Program-made: the position numbers and the translations under genes | In this document: piece after piece, positions 28,411-41,499 of the stretch | Numbering within the stretch: position 1 is the stretch's first letter | Layout: each line of letters opens with the position of its first letter | Notes under the pieces: model-generated | Seen by the model: only the letters and a program-made list of their open reading frames with translations | Told to the model about the DNA's origin: nothing | Databases searched by the model: none | Source of the DNA: Megachile rotundata | Lineage: Eukaryota; Arthropoda; Insecta; Hymenoptera; Megachilidae | DNA: 64,000 bases | Assembly: GCF_050947335.1 (NCBI RefSeq) | Contig: NW_027473318.1 | Location: 3,410,001 to 3,474,000 of the forward strand | Reading direction: 5' to 3'

Positions 28411-28463
28411 TATTTGGGAGATTGTATTTGGGAGATTGTATTTGGGAGATTGTATTTGGGAGA
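28411..28463 (+). repeat. Four-unit TTTGGGA tract (recurrent HOR landmark)
   Basis: Four consecutive GATTGTATTTGGGA units stand here. Four-unit tracts also occur near 21,311, 29,863, 31,272, 46,827, 54,150, 55,587, 61,601 and 63,040. Their spacing follows the larger duplications (25,515, about 25,739 and about 1,430 bp), so they were copied with the HORs rather than arising separately. Confidence 0.85.
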
Positions 28464-28560
28464 TTGTAATTGTATGATTGCGATTGTATGATTGTGATTG
28501 TATGATTGCGATTGTATGATTGTGATTGTATGATTGTGATGTATGATTGTAATTGTATGA

Positions 28561-29983
28561 TTATGATTGTATGATTGTGATTGTATGATTGTCATGGTAT
28601 GATTGTGATGGTATGATTGTGATTGTATGATTGCGATCGTATGATTGTGATTGTATGATTATGATTGTATGATTGTGATTGTATGATTGTGATTTTACGA
28701 TTGTGATTGTATGTTTATGATTGTATTTTTGTGATTTTATGATTGTGATTGTATGATTGTGATTGTATGATTGTGATTGTATGATTGCGATTGTATGAAT
28801 GCGACTGTATGATTGTGATTGCATAATTGTGATTGTATGATTGTGATTGTAAGATTGTGATTGTATGATTGTGATTGTATGATTGTGATTGTATGATTGT
28901 GATTGTATGATTGTGATTGTATGAATGCGATTGTATGATTGTGATTGCATAATTGTGATTGTATGATTGTGATTGTATGATTGCGATTGTATGATTGTGA
29001 TTGTATGATTGTGATTGTATGACTGTGATTGTATGATTGTGATTGTATGATTGTGATCGTATCATTGTTATTGTATTATTGTGACGGTATGATTGTGATT
29101 GTATGATTGTGATTGTATGATTGCGATTGTATGATTGTGATTGTATGATTGTGATGTATGTTTGTAATTGTATGATTATGATTGTATGATTGTGATTGTA
29201 TGATTGAGATTGTATGATTGTGATTGTATGATTGTGATTGCATGATTGTGACTGTATGATTGTGATTGTATGATTGTGATTGTATGATTGAGATTGTATG
29301 ATTGTGATTGTATGATTGCGATTGTATGATTGTGATTGTATGATTGCGATTGTATGATTGTGATTGTATGATTGTGATTGTATGATTGTGATTGTATGAT
29401 TGTGATTGTATGATTGTGATTGTATGATTGTGACTGTATGATTGTGATTGTATGATTGTGATTGTACGATTGTGATTGTATGACTGTATTTGGAAGATTG
29501 TATTTGGGAGATTGTATTTGGGAGATTGTAATTGTATGATTGTGATTGTATAACTGTGATTGTATGATTGCGATTGTATGATTGTGATTGTATGATTGTG
29601 ATGTATGATTGTGATTGTATGATTGTGATGTATGATTGTAATTGTATGATTGCGATGTATGACTGTAATTGTATGATTGTGATTGCATGATTTTGAATGT
29701 ATGATTGTGATTGTATGATTGTGATTGTATGATTGTGATTGTATGATTCTGATTGTATGATTGTGATTGTATGATTGTGATTGTATGATTGTGATAGTAT
29801 GATTGTGATTGTATGATTGTGATTGTATGATTGTGATTGTATGATTGTGATTGTATGATTGTATTTGGGAGATTGTATTTGGGAGATTGTATTTGGGAGA
29901 TTGTATTTGGGAGATTGTAATTGTATGATTGCGATTGTATGATTGTGATTGTATGATTGTGATGTATGATTGTAATTGTATGA
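28561..29983 (+). repeat. 1.42 kb HOR unit, first of a tandem series
   Basis: The unit runs from GATTATG through GTCATGG, GATGG, GCGATCGT, TTTTACG, TTTTTGTGATTTTATG, GCATAATTG, GTAAGATTG, GATCGTATC, TTATTGTATTATTG, GACGGTATG, 13-bp units and a TTTGGGA quadruplet. The next unit begins exactly 1,423 bp later. 1,423 equals 102 units minus 5, and five 13-bp GATGTAT units are visible within it. Counterparts in S1b and S1c start at 54,300 and 61,751. Confidence 0.85.
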
Positions 29984-31421
29984 TTATGATTGTATGATTG
30001 TGATTGTATGATTGTCATGGTATGATTGTGATGGTATGATTGTGATTGTATGATTGCGATCGTATGATTGTGATTGTATGATTATGATTGTATGATTGTG
30101 ATTGTATGATTGTGATTTTACGATTGTGATTGTATGTTTATGATTGTATTTTTGTGATTTTATGATTGTGATTGTATGATTGTGATTGTATGATTGTGAT
30201 TGTATGATTGCGATTGTATGAATGCGACTGTATGATTGTGATTGCATAATTCTGATTGTATGATTGTGATTGTAAGATTGTGATTGTATGATTGTGATTG
30301 TATGATTGTGATTGTATGATTGTGATTGTATGATTGTGATTGTATGAATGCGATTGTATGATTGTGATTGCATAATTGTGATTGTATGATTGTGATTGTA
30401 TGATTGCGATTGTATGATTGTGATTGTATGATTGTGATTGTATGACTGTGATTGTATGATTGTGATTGTATGATTGTGATCGTATCATTGTTATTGTATT
30501 ATTGTGACGGTATGATTGTGATTGTATGATTGTGATTGTATGATTGCGATTGTATGATTGTGATTGTATGATTGTGATGTATGTTTGTAATTGTATGATT
30601 ATGATTGTATGATTGTGATTGTATGATTGAGATTGTATGATTGTGATTGTATGATTGTGATTGCATGATTGTGACTGTATGATTGTGATTGTATGATTGT
30701 GATTGTATGATTGAGATTGTATGATTGTGATTGTATGATTGCGATTGTATGATTGTGATTGTATGATTGCGATTGTATGATTGTGATTGTATGATTGTGA
30801 TTGTATGATTGTGATTGTATGATTGTGATTGTATGATTGTGATTGTATGATTGTGACTGTATGATTGTGATTGTATGATTGTGATTGTACGATTGTGATT
30901 GTATGACTGTATTTGGAAGATTGTATTTGGGAGATTGTATTTGGGAGATTGTAATTGTATGATTGTGATTGTATAACTGTGATTGTATGATTGCGATTGT
31001 ATGATTGTGATTGTATGATTGTGATGTATGATTGTAATTGTATGATTGCGATGTATGACTGTAATTGTATGATTGTGATTGCATGATTTTGAATGTATGA
31101 TTGTGATTGTATGATTGTGATTGTATGATTGTGATTGTATGATTCTGATTGTATGATTGTGATTGTATGATTGTGATTGTATGATTGTGATTGTATGATT
31201 GTGATAGTATGATTGTGATTGTATGATTGTGATTGTATGATTGTGATTGTATGATTGTGATTGTATGATTGTATTTGGGAGATTGTATTTGGGAGATTGT
31301 ATTTGGGAGATTGTATTTGGGAGATTGTAATTGTATGATTGCGATTGTACGATTGTGATTATATGATTGCGACTGTATGATTGTGATTGTATGATTGTGA
31401 TGTATGATTGTAATTGTATGA
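29984..31421 (+). repeat. 1.42-1.44 kb HOR unit, tandem copy present only in S1a
   Basis: This is a direct repeat of 28,561-29,983 with the same landmarks. A private variant (GCATAATTC, near 30,246) marks it. The next GTCATGG-type unit starts 1,438 bp on. Copies b and c have one fewer unit in this series, which accounts exactly for the 1,423-bp change in the S1a/S1b offset (25,739 to 24,316). Confidence 0.85.
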
Positions 31422-31910
31422 TTATGATTGTATGATTGTGATTGTATGATTGTCATGGTATGATTGTGATGGTATGATTGTGATTGTATGATTGCGATCG
31501 TATGATTGTGATTGTATGATTATGATTGTATGATTGTGATTGCATGATTGTGATTTTACGATTGTGATTGTATGTTTATGATTGTATTTTTGTGATTTTA
31601 TGATTGTGATTGTATGATTGTGATTGTATGATTGTGATTGTATGATTGCGATTGTATGAATCCGACTGTATGATTGTGATTGCATAATTGTGATTGTATG
31701 ATTGTGATTGTATGATTGTGATTGTATGATTGTGATTGTATGATTGTGATTGTATGATTGTGATTGTATGATTGTGATTGTATGATTGTGATTGTATGAA
31801 TGCGATTGTATGATTGTGATTGCATAATTGTGATTGTATGATTGTGATTGTATGATTGCGATTGTATGATTGTGATTGTATGATTGTGATGTATGATTGT
31901 AATTGTATGA
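31422..31910 (+). repeat. Short (489 bp) HOR unit following the 1.42 kb series
   Basis: The unit starts with the same GATTATG, GTCATGG, GATGG, GCGATCGT, TTTTTGTGATTTTATG and GCATAATTG order but is cut to 489 bp. A new GATTATG/GTCATGG unit follows at 31,911, whose GCGATCGT is altered to GCGATCGTTTG. The same short unit occurs at 55,738-56,226 (489 bp) and 63,189-63,691 (503 bp, one unit longer). A TGAATCCG variant near 31,670 is shared by all three. Confidence 0.8.
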
Positions 31911-34500
31911 TTATGATTGTATGATTGTGATTGTATGATTGTCATGGTATGATTGTGATGGTATGATTGTGATTGTATGATTGCGATCGTTTGATTCTGA
32001 TTGTATGATTATGGTTGTATGATTGTGATTGTATGATTGCGATTGTATGATTGTGATTGTATGTTTATGATTGTATTTTTGTGATTTTATGATTGTGATT
32101 GTATGATTGTGATTGTATGATTGTGATTGTATGATTGCGATTGTATGAATGCGATTGTATGATTGTGATTGCATAATTGTGATTGTATGATTGTGATTGT
32201 ATGATTGTGATTGTATGATTGTGATTGTATGATTGTGATTGTATGATTGTGATTGTATGATTGTGATTGTATGAATGCGATTGTATGATTGTGATTGCAT
32301 AATTGTGATTGTATGATTGTGATTGTATGATTGTGATTGTATGTTTGCGATTGTATGATTGTGATGTTATGATTGTGTTTGTATGATTGTCATTGTATGA
32401 TTGTGATTGTATGAGTGTGATTGTCTGATTGTGGTTGTGCGTTTGTGATTGTACGATTGTGAATGTACGATTGTGATTGTATGATTGTGGTTGTATGAAT
32501 ATGATTGTATGATTGTGATTGCATGATTGTGATTGTATGATTGTGATTGTATGATTGTGATTGTATGTTTGCGATTGTATGATTGTGATGTTATGATTGT
32601 GTTTGTATGATTGTGATTGTATGATTGTGATTGTATGAGTGTGATTGTCTGATTGTGGTTGTGCGTTTGTGATTGTACGATTGTGAATGTACGATTGTGA
32701 TTGTATGATTGTGGTTGTATGAATATGATTGTATGATTGTGATTGCATGATTGTGATTGTATGATTGTGATTGTATGATTGTGATTGAATGCTTGTGACT
32801 GTATGTCTGTGATTGTATGATTGTGATTGTACGATTGTGATTGTATGATTGTGATTGTATGATTGTGATTGTATGATTGTGAAAGTATGATTGTGATTCT
32901 ATGATTGTGATTGTATGATTGTGATTGTATGATTGCGATTGTATGATTGTGATTGTCTGATTGTGGTTGTGCGATTGTGATTGTACGATTGTGATTGTAC
33001 GATTGTGATTGTACGATTGTGATTGTATGATTGTGATAGTATGATTGTGATTGTATGACTGTGATTGTATGACTGTGATTGTATGATTGTGATTGTATGA
33101 TTGTGATTGTATGATTGTGAAAGTATGATTGTGATTCTATGATTGTGATTCTATGATTGTGATTGTATGATTGTGATTGTATGATTGTGATTGTCTGATT
33201 GTGTTTGTGCGATTGTGATTGTACGATTGTGATTGTACGATTGTGATTGTATGATTGTGATTGTATGATTATGATTGTATGATTGTGATTGTATGATTGT
33301 GATGTATGATCTTAATTGTATGATTATGATTGTATGATTGTGATTGTATGATTATGATTGTATTTTTGTGATTTTATGATTGTGATTGTATGATTGTGAT
33401 TGTATGATTGTGATTGTATGATTGCGATTGTATGAATGCGATTGTACGATTGTGATTGCATAATTGTGATTGTATGATTGTGATTGTATGATTGTGATTG
33501 TCTGATTGTGGTTGTATGATTGTGATTGTATGATTGAGATTGTATGATTGTGATTGTATGCTTGCGATTGTATGATTGTGATTGTATGATTTTGATTGTA
33601 TGATTGTGATTGTATGATTGTGATTGTATGATTGTGATTGTATGATTGTATTTGGGAGATTGTATTTGGGAGATTGTAATTGTATGATTGCGATTGTATG
33701 ATTGTGATTGTATGATTGCGATTGTATGATTGTGATTGTATGATTGTATTTGGGAGATTGTATTTGTGCGATTGTGATTGTACGATTGTGATTGTACGAT
33801 TGTGATTGTCTGATTGTGGTTGTGCGATTGTGATTGTACGATTGTGATTGTACGATTGTGATTGTACGATTGTGATTGTATGATTATGATTGTATGATTG
33901 TGATTGCATGATTGTGATTGTATGATTGTGATTGTATGATTGTGATTGTATGATTGTATTTGGGAGATTGTATTTGTGCGATTGTGATTGTACGATTGTG
34001 ATTGTACGATTGTGATTGTATGATTATGATTGTATGATTGTGATTGCATGATTGTGATTGTATGATTGTGATTGCATGATTTTGAATGCATGATTGTGAT
34101 TGTATGATTGTGATTGTATGATTGTGATTGTATGATTGTGATTGTATGATTGTGATTGTATGATTGTGATAGTATGATTGTGATTGTATGATTGTGATTG
34201 TATGATTGTGATTGTATGATTGTGATTGTATGATTGTATTTGGGAGATTGTAATTGTATGATTGCGATTGTATGATTGTGATTGTATGATTGTATTTGGG
34301 AGATTGTATTTGGGAGATTGTATTTGGGAGATTGTAATTGTATGATTGCGATTGTATGATTGTGATTGTATGATTGCGATTGTATGATTGTGATTGTATG
34401 ATTGTGATGTATGATTGTAATTGTATGATTGCGATGTATGACTGTAATTGTATGATTGTGATTGTATGATTGTGATTGTATGATTGTGATTGTATGATTG

Positions 34501-37225
34501 TGATAGTATGATTGTTATTGTATTATTGTGACTGTATGATTGTTATTGTATGATTGTGATTGTATGATTGCGATTGTATGATTGTGATTGTATGATTGTG
34601 ATGTATGGTTGTAATTGTATGATTATGATTGTATGATTGTGATTGTATGATTGAGATTGTATGATTGTGATTGTATGATTGTGATTGCATGATTGTGACT
34701 GTATGATTGTGATTGTATGATTGTGATTGTATGATTGAGATTGTATGATTGTGATTGTATGATTGCGATTGTATGATTGTGATTGTATGATTGCGATTGT
34801 ATGATTGCGATTGTATGATTGTGATTGTATGATTGTGATTGTACGATTGTGATTGTATGATTGTGATTGTATGATTGTGAAAGTATGATTGTGATTCTAT
34901 GATTGTGATTGTATGATTGTGATTGTATGATTGTGATTGTCTGATTGTGGTTGTGCGATTGTGATTGTACGATTGTGATTGTACGATTGTGATTTTATGA
35001 TTGTGATTGTATGATTATGATTGTATGATTGTGATTGCATGACTGTGACTGTATGATTGTGATTGCATGATTTTGAATGTATGATTGGGATTGTATGATT
35101 GTGATTGTATGATTGTGATTGTATGATTGTGATTGTATGATTGTGATTGTATGATTGTGATAGTATGATTGTGATTGAGTGATTGTGATTGTATGATTGT
35201 GATTGTATGATTGTGATTGTATGATTGTATTTGGGAGATTGTATTTGGGAGATTGTATTTGGGAGATTGTAATTGTATGATTGCGATTGTATGATTGTGA
35301 TTGTATGATTGCGATTGTATGATTGTGATTGTATGATTGTGATGTATGATTGTAATTGTATGATTATGATTGTATGATTGTGATTGTATGATTGAGATTG
35401 TATGATTGCGATTGTATGACTGTGATTGTATGATTGCGATTGTATGATTGTGATTGTATGATTGTGATGTATGATTGTGATTGTATGATTCTGATTGTAT
35501 GATTGTGATTGTATGAATGCGATTGTATGATTGTGATTGCATAATTGTGATTGTATGATTGTGATTGTATGATTGTGATTGTATGATTGTGATTGTATGA
35601 TTGTGATTGTATGAATGCGATTGTATGATTGTGATTGCATAATTGTGATTGTATGATTGTGATTGTATGATTGCGATTGTATGATTGTGATTGTATGATT
35701 GTGATGTATGATTGTAATTGTATGATTATGATTGTATGATTGTGATTGTATGATTGTCATGGTATGATTGTGATGGTATGATTGTGATTGTATGATTGCG
35801 ATCGTATGATTCTGATTGTATGATTATGGTTGTATGATTGTGATTGTATGATTGCGATTGTATGATTGTGATTGTATGTTTATGATTGTATTTTTGTGAT
35901 TTTATGATTGTGATTGTATGATTGTGATTGTATGATTGCGATTGTATGAATGCGATTGTATGATTGTGATTGCATAAGTGTGATTGTATGATTGTGATTG
36001 TATGATTGTGATTGTATGATTGTGATTGTATGATTCTGATTGTATGATTGTGATTGTATGAATGCGATTGTATGATTGTGATTGCATAATTGTGATTGTA
36101 TGATTGTGATTGTATGATTGTGATTGTATGTTTGCGATTGTATGATTGTGATGTTATGATTGTGATTGTATGATTGTGATTGTATGATTGTGATTGTATG
36201 AGTGTGATTGTCTGATTGTGGTTGTGCGTTTGTGATTGTACGATTGTGAATGTACGATTGTGATTGTATGATTGTGGTTGTATGAATATGATTGTATGAT
36301 TGTGATTGCATGATTGTGATTGTATGATTGTGATTGTATGATTGTGATTGTATGATTGTGATTGTATGATTGTGATTGTATGATTGTGATTGTATGATTG
36401 TGATTGTATGATTGTGATTGTCTGATTGTGGTTGTGCGATTGTGATTGTATGATTGTGATTCTGTGATTGTGATTGTATGATTGTGATTGTATGATTGTG
36501 ATTGAATGCTTGTGACTGTATGTCTGTGATTGTATGATTGTGATTGTACGATTGTGATTGTATGATTGTGATTGTATGATTGTGATTGTATGATTGTGAA
36601 AGTATGATTGTGATTCAATGATTGTGATTGTATGATTGTGATTGTATGATTGTGATTGTATGATTGTGATTGTATGATTGTGATTGTCTGATTGTGGTTG
36701 TGCGATTGTGATTGTACGATTGTGATTGTACGATTGTGATTGTATGATTGTGATTGTATGATTGTGATAGTATGATTGTGATTGTATGACTGTGATTGTA
36801 TGACTGTGATTGTATGATTGTGATTGTATGATTGTGATTGTATGATTGTGAAAGTATGATTGTGATTCTATGATTGTGATTGTATGATTGTGATTGTATG
36901 ATTGTGATTGTCTGATTGTGTTTGTGCGATTGTGATTGTACGATTGTGATTGTACGATTGTGATTGTATGATTGTGATTGTATGATTATGATTGTATGAT
37001 TGTGATTGCATGATTGTGACTGTATGATTGTATTTGGGAGATTGTATTTGGGAGATTGTATTTGGGAGATTGTAATTGTATGATTGCTATTGTATGATTG
37101 CGATTGTATGATTGTGATTGTATGATTGTGATGTATGATCTTAATTGTATGATTATGATTGTATGATTGTGATTGTATGATTGTGATGGTATGATTGTGA
37201 TTGTATGATTGCGATCGTATGATTG
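34501..37225 (+). repeat. 2.7 kb tandem HOR, left copy
   Basis: It begins at GATAGTATG, TTATTGTATTATTG, GACTG, TTATTG and ends with TGCTATTG (near 37,084), GATCTTAATTG (near 37,138) and GCGATCGT. The junction to the next copy is visible at 37,210-37,230, where GCGATCGT is followed directly by GATAGTATG and TTATTG. The offset to the right copy is 2,725 bp at the left end, 2,795 bp at GACTGTGACTG (35,041), 2,851 bp at 35,542-36,618 and 2,837 bp at TGCTATTG. Confidence 0.85.
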
Positions 37226-40062
37226 TGATAGTATGATTGTTATTGTATTATTGTGACTGTATGATTGTTATTGTATGATTGTGATTGTATGATTGCGATT
37301 GTATGATTGTGATTGTATGATTGTGATGTATGGTTGTAATTGTATGATTATGATTGTATGATTGTGATTGTATGATTGAGATTGTATGATTGTGATTGTA
37401 TGATTGTGATTGCATGATTGTGACTGTATGATTGTGATTGTATGATTGTGATTGTATGATTGAGATTGTATGATTGTGATTGTATGATTGCGATTGTATG
37501 ATTGTGATTGTATGATTGCGATTGTATGATTGCGATTGTATGATTGTGATTGTATGATTGTGATTGTATGATTGTGATTGTATGATTGTGATTGTATGAT
37601 TGTGACTGTATGATTGTGATTGTATGATTGTGATTGTACGATTGTGATTGTATGATTGTGATTGTATGATTGTGAAAGTATGATTGTGATTCTATGATTG
37701 TGATTGTATGATTGTGATTGTATGATTGTGATTGTCTGATTGTGGTTGTGCGATTGTGATTGTACGATTGTGATTGTACGATTGTGATTTTATGATTGTG
37801 ATTGTATGATTATGATTGTATGATTGTGATTGCATGACTGTGACTGTATGATTGTGATTGCATGATTTTGAATGTATGATTGGGATTGTATGATTGTGAT
37901 TGTATGATTGTGATTGTATGATTGTGATTGTATGATTGTGATTGTATGATTGTGATAGTATGATTGTGATTGAGTGATTGTGATTGTATGATTGTGATTG
38001 TATGATTGTGATTGTATGATTGTATTTGGGAGATTGTATTTGGGAGATTGTATTTGGGAGATTGTAATTGTATGATTGCGATTGTATGATTGTGATTGTA
38101 TGATTGCGATTGTATGATTGTGATTGTATGATTGTGATGTATGATTGTAATTGTATGATTATGATTGTATGATTGTGACTGTATGATTGTGATTGTATGA
38201 TTGTATTTGGGAGATTGTATTTGGGAGATTGTATTTGGGAGATTGTAATTGTATGATTGCGATTGTATGACTGTGATTGTATGATTGCGATTGTATGATT
38301 GTGATTGTATGATTGTGATGTATGATTGTGATTGTATGATTCTGATTGTATGATTGTGATTGTATGAATGCGATTGTATGATTGTGATTGCATAATTGTG
38401 ATTGTATGATTGTGATTGTATGATTGTGATTGTATGATTGTGATTGTATGATTGTGATTGTATGAATGCGATTGTATGATTGTGATTGCATAATTGTGAT
38501 TGTATGATTGTGATTGTATGATTGCGATTGTATGATTGTGATTGTATGATTGTGATGTATGATTGTAATTGTATGATTATGATTGTATGATTGTGATTGT
38601 ATGATTGTCATGGTATGATTGTGATGGTATGATTGTGATTCTATGATTGCGATCGTATGATTCTGATTGTATGATTATGGTTGTATGATTGTGATTGTAT
38701 GATTGCGATTGTATGATTGTGATTGTATGTTTATGATTGTATTTTTGTGATTTTATGATTGTGATTGTATGATTGTGATTGTATGATTGCGATTGTATGA
38801 ATGCGATTGTATGATTGTGATTGCATAAGTGTGATTGTATGATTGTGATTGTATGATTGTGATTGTATGATTGTGATTGTATGATTCTGATTGTATGATT
38901 GTGATTGTATGAATGCGATTGTATGATTGTGATTGCATAATTGTGATTGTATGATTGTGATTGTATGATTGTGATTGTATGTTTGCGATTGTATGATTGT
39001 GATGTTATGATTGTGATTGTATGATTGTGATTGTATGATTGTGATTGTATGATTGTGATTGTATGAGTGTGATTGTCTGATTGTGGTTGTGCGTTTGTGA
39101 TTGTACGATTGTGAATGTACGATTGTGATTGTATGATTGTGGTTGTATGAATATGATTGTATGATTGTGATTGCATGATTGTGATTGTATGATTGTGATT
39201 GTATGATTGTGATTGTATGATTGTGATTGTATGATTGTGATTGTATGATTGTGATTGTATGATTGTGATTGTCTGATTGTGGTTGTGCGATTGTGATTGT
39301 ATGATTGTGATTCTGTGATTGTGATTGTATGATTGTGATTGTATGATTGTGATTGAATGCTTGTGACTGTATGTCTGTGATTGTATGATTGTGATTGTAC
39401 GATTGTGATTGTATGATTGTGATTGTATGATTGTGATTGTATGATTGTGAAAGTATGATTGTGATTCAATGATTGTGATTGTATGATTGTGATTGTATGA
39501 TTGTGATTGTATGATTGTGATTGTCTGATTGTGGTTGTGCGATTGTGATTGTACGATTGTGATTGTACGATTGTGATTGTATGATTGTGATTGTATGATT
39601 GTGATAGTATGATTGTGATTGTATGACTGTGATTGTATGACTGTGATTGTATGATTGTGATTGTATGATTGTGATTGTATGATTGTGAAAGTATGATTGT
39701 GATTCTATGATTGTGATTGTATGATTGTGATTGTATGATTGTGATTGTCTGATTGTGTTTGTGCGATTGTGATTGTACGATTGTGATTGTACGATTGTGA
39801 TTGTATGATTGTGATTGTATGATTATGATTGTATGATTGTGATTGCATGATTGTGACTGTATGATTGTATTTGGGAGATTGTATTTGGGAGATTGTATTT
39901 GGGAGATTGTAATTGTATGATTGCTATTGTATGATTGCGATTGTATGATTGTGATTGTATGATTGTGATGTATGATCTTAATTGTATGATTATGATTGTA
40001 TGATTGGGATTGTATGATTGTGATGGTATGATTGTGATTGTATGACTGCGATCGTATGATTG
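37226..40062 (+). repeat. 2.8 kb tandem HOR, right copy
   Basis: This is a direct repeat of 34,501-37,225 with two whole-unit insertions (70 and 56 bp), the first near 37,560 and the second, a GACTG plus TTTGGGA-triplet segment, near 38,165. It diverges after the shared GATCTTAATTG, at about 40,062, where it continues GATCGTATGATTATG instead of GATAGTATG. Minor differences include GGGATTG near 40,007 and GACTGCGATCG near 40,046. Confidence 0.85.
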
Positions 40063-40549
40063 TGATCGTATGATTATGATTGTATGATTGTGATTGTATG
40101 ATTGCGATTGTATGATTGTGATTGTATGATTATGATTGTATTTTTGTGATTTTATGATTGTGATTGTATGATTGTGATTGTATGATTGTGATTGTATGAT
40201 TGTGATTGTATGATTGCGATTGTATGAATGCGATTGTATGATTGTGATTGCATAATTGTGATTGTATGATTGTGATTGTATGATTGTGATTGTCTGATTG
40301 TGGTTGTATGATTGTGATTGTATGATTGAGATTGTATGATTGTGATTGTATGCTTGCGATTGTATGATTGTGATTGTATGATTGTGATTGTATGATTGTG
40401 ATTGTATGATTGTGATTGTATGATTGTGATTGTATGATTGTGATTGTATGATTGTATTTGGGAGATTGTATTTGGGAGATTGTAATTGTATGATTGCGAT
40501 TGTATGATTGTGATTGTATGATTGCGATTGTATGATTGTGATTGTATGA

Positions 40550-41040
40550 TTGTATTTGGGAGATTGTATTTGTGCGATTGTGATTGTACGATTGTGATTG
40601 TACGATTGTGATTGTCTGATTGTGGTTGTGCGATTGTGATTGTACGATTGTGATTGTACGATTGTGATTGTACGATTGTGATTGTACGATTATGATTGTA
40701 TGATTGTGATTGCATGATTGTGATTGTATGATTGTGATTGTATGATTGTGATTGTATGATTGTATTTGGGAGATTGTATTTGTGCGATTGTGATTGTACG
40801 ATTGTGATTGTACGATTGTGATTGTACGATTGTGATTGTCTGATTGTGGTTGTGCGATTGTGATTGTACGATTGTGATTGTACGATTGTGATTGTACGAT
40901 TGTGATTGTCTGATTGTGGTTGTGCGATTGTGATTGTACGATTGTGATTGTACGATTGTGATTGTACGATTGTGATTGTATGATTATGATTGTATGATTG
41001 TGATTGCATGATTGTGATTGTATGATTGTGATTGCATGAT
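40550..41040 (+). repeat. Largest CpG-rich module cluster
   Basis: Two TTTGTGCG modules begin near 40,570 and 40,780. Together they hold three TGTCTGATTGTGG-TGTGCG elements (near 40,618, 40,848 and 40,917) surrounded by runs of two to four TACGATT units. It ends in GATTATG, GCATGATT and TTTTGAATGCATG near 41,040. Elsewhere the module holds one or two such elements, so this one has been internally expanded by about 70 bp (five units). Confidence 0.82.
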
Positions 41041-41499
41041 TTTGAATGCATGATTGTGATTGTATGATTGTGATTGTATGATTGTGATTGTATGATTGTG
41101 ATTGTATGATTGTGATTGTATGATTGTGATTGTATGATTGTGATTGTATGATTGTGATTGTATGATTGTGATTGTATGATTGTGATTGTATGATTGTGAT
41201 AGTATGATTGTGATTGTATGATTGTGATTGTATGATTGTGATTGTATGATTGTATTTGGGAGATTGTATTTGGGAGATTGTAATTGTATGATTGCGATTG
41301 TATGATTGTGATTGTATGATTGCGATTGTATGATTGTGATTGTATGATTGTGATGTATGATTGTAATTGTATGATTATGATTGTATGATTGTGACTGTAT
41401 GATTGTGATTGTATGATTGTATTTGGGAGATTGTATTTGGGAGATTGTATTTGGGAGATTGTAATTGTATGATTGCGATTGTATGATTGTGATTGTATG

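Larger units (their letters stand above)
21001..34147 (+). repeat. Large duplicated segment S1, copy a (about 13.1 kb)
   Basis: This is collinear with 46,516-58,463. Landmark offsets step as follows: 25,515 bp at the left end, 25,487 after about 21,800, 25,473 from about 23,800, about 25,767 then 25,739 from about 25,500, and 24,316 from about 31,400. Steps of 28, 14, 294 and 28 bp are whole units; the last step of 1,423 bp is a tandem HOR copy present only here. The left breakpoint is precise: 20,990-21,000 has a 13-bp GATGTAT unit where the other copy has a 14-bp unit. The right breakpoint is in canonical repeats near 34,148. Confidence 0.88.

Noticed and set aside
28720..28745. Sm-like AUUUUUG site in the TTTTTGTGATTTTATG landmark, suggesting small RNA genes
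   Set aside because: There is no promoter, cap-proximal structure or flanking stem-loop, and the copies are explained as an inherited variant pair of the satellite.
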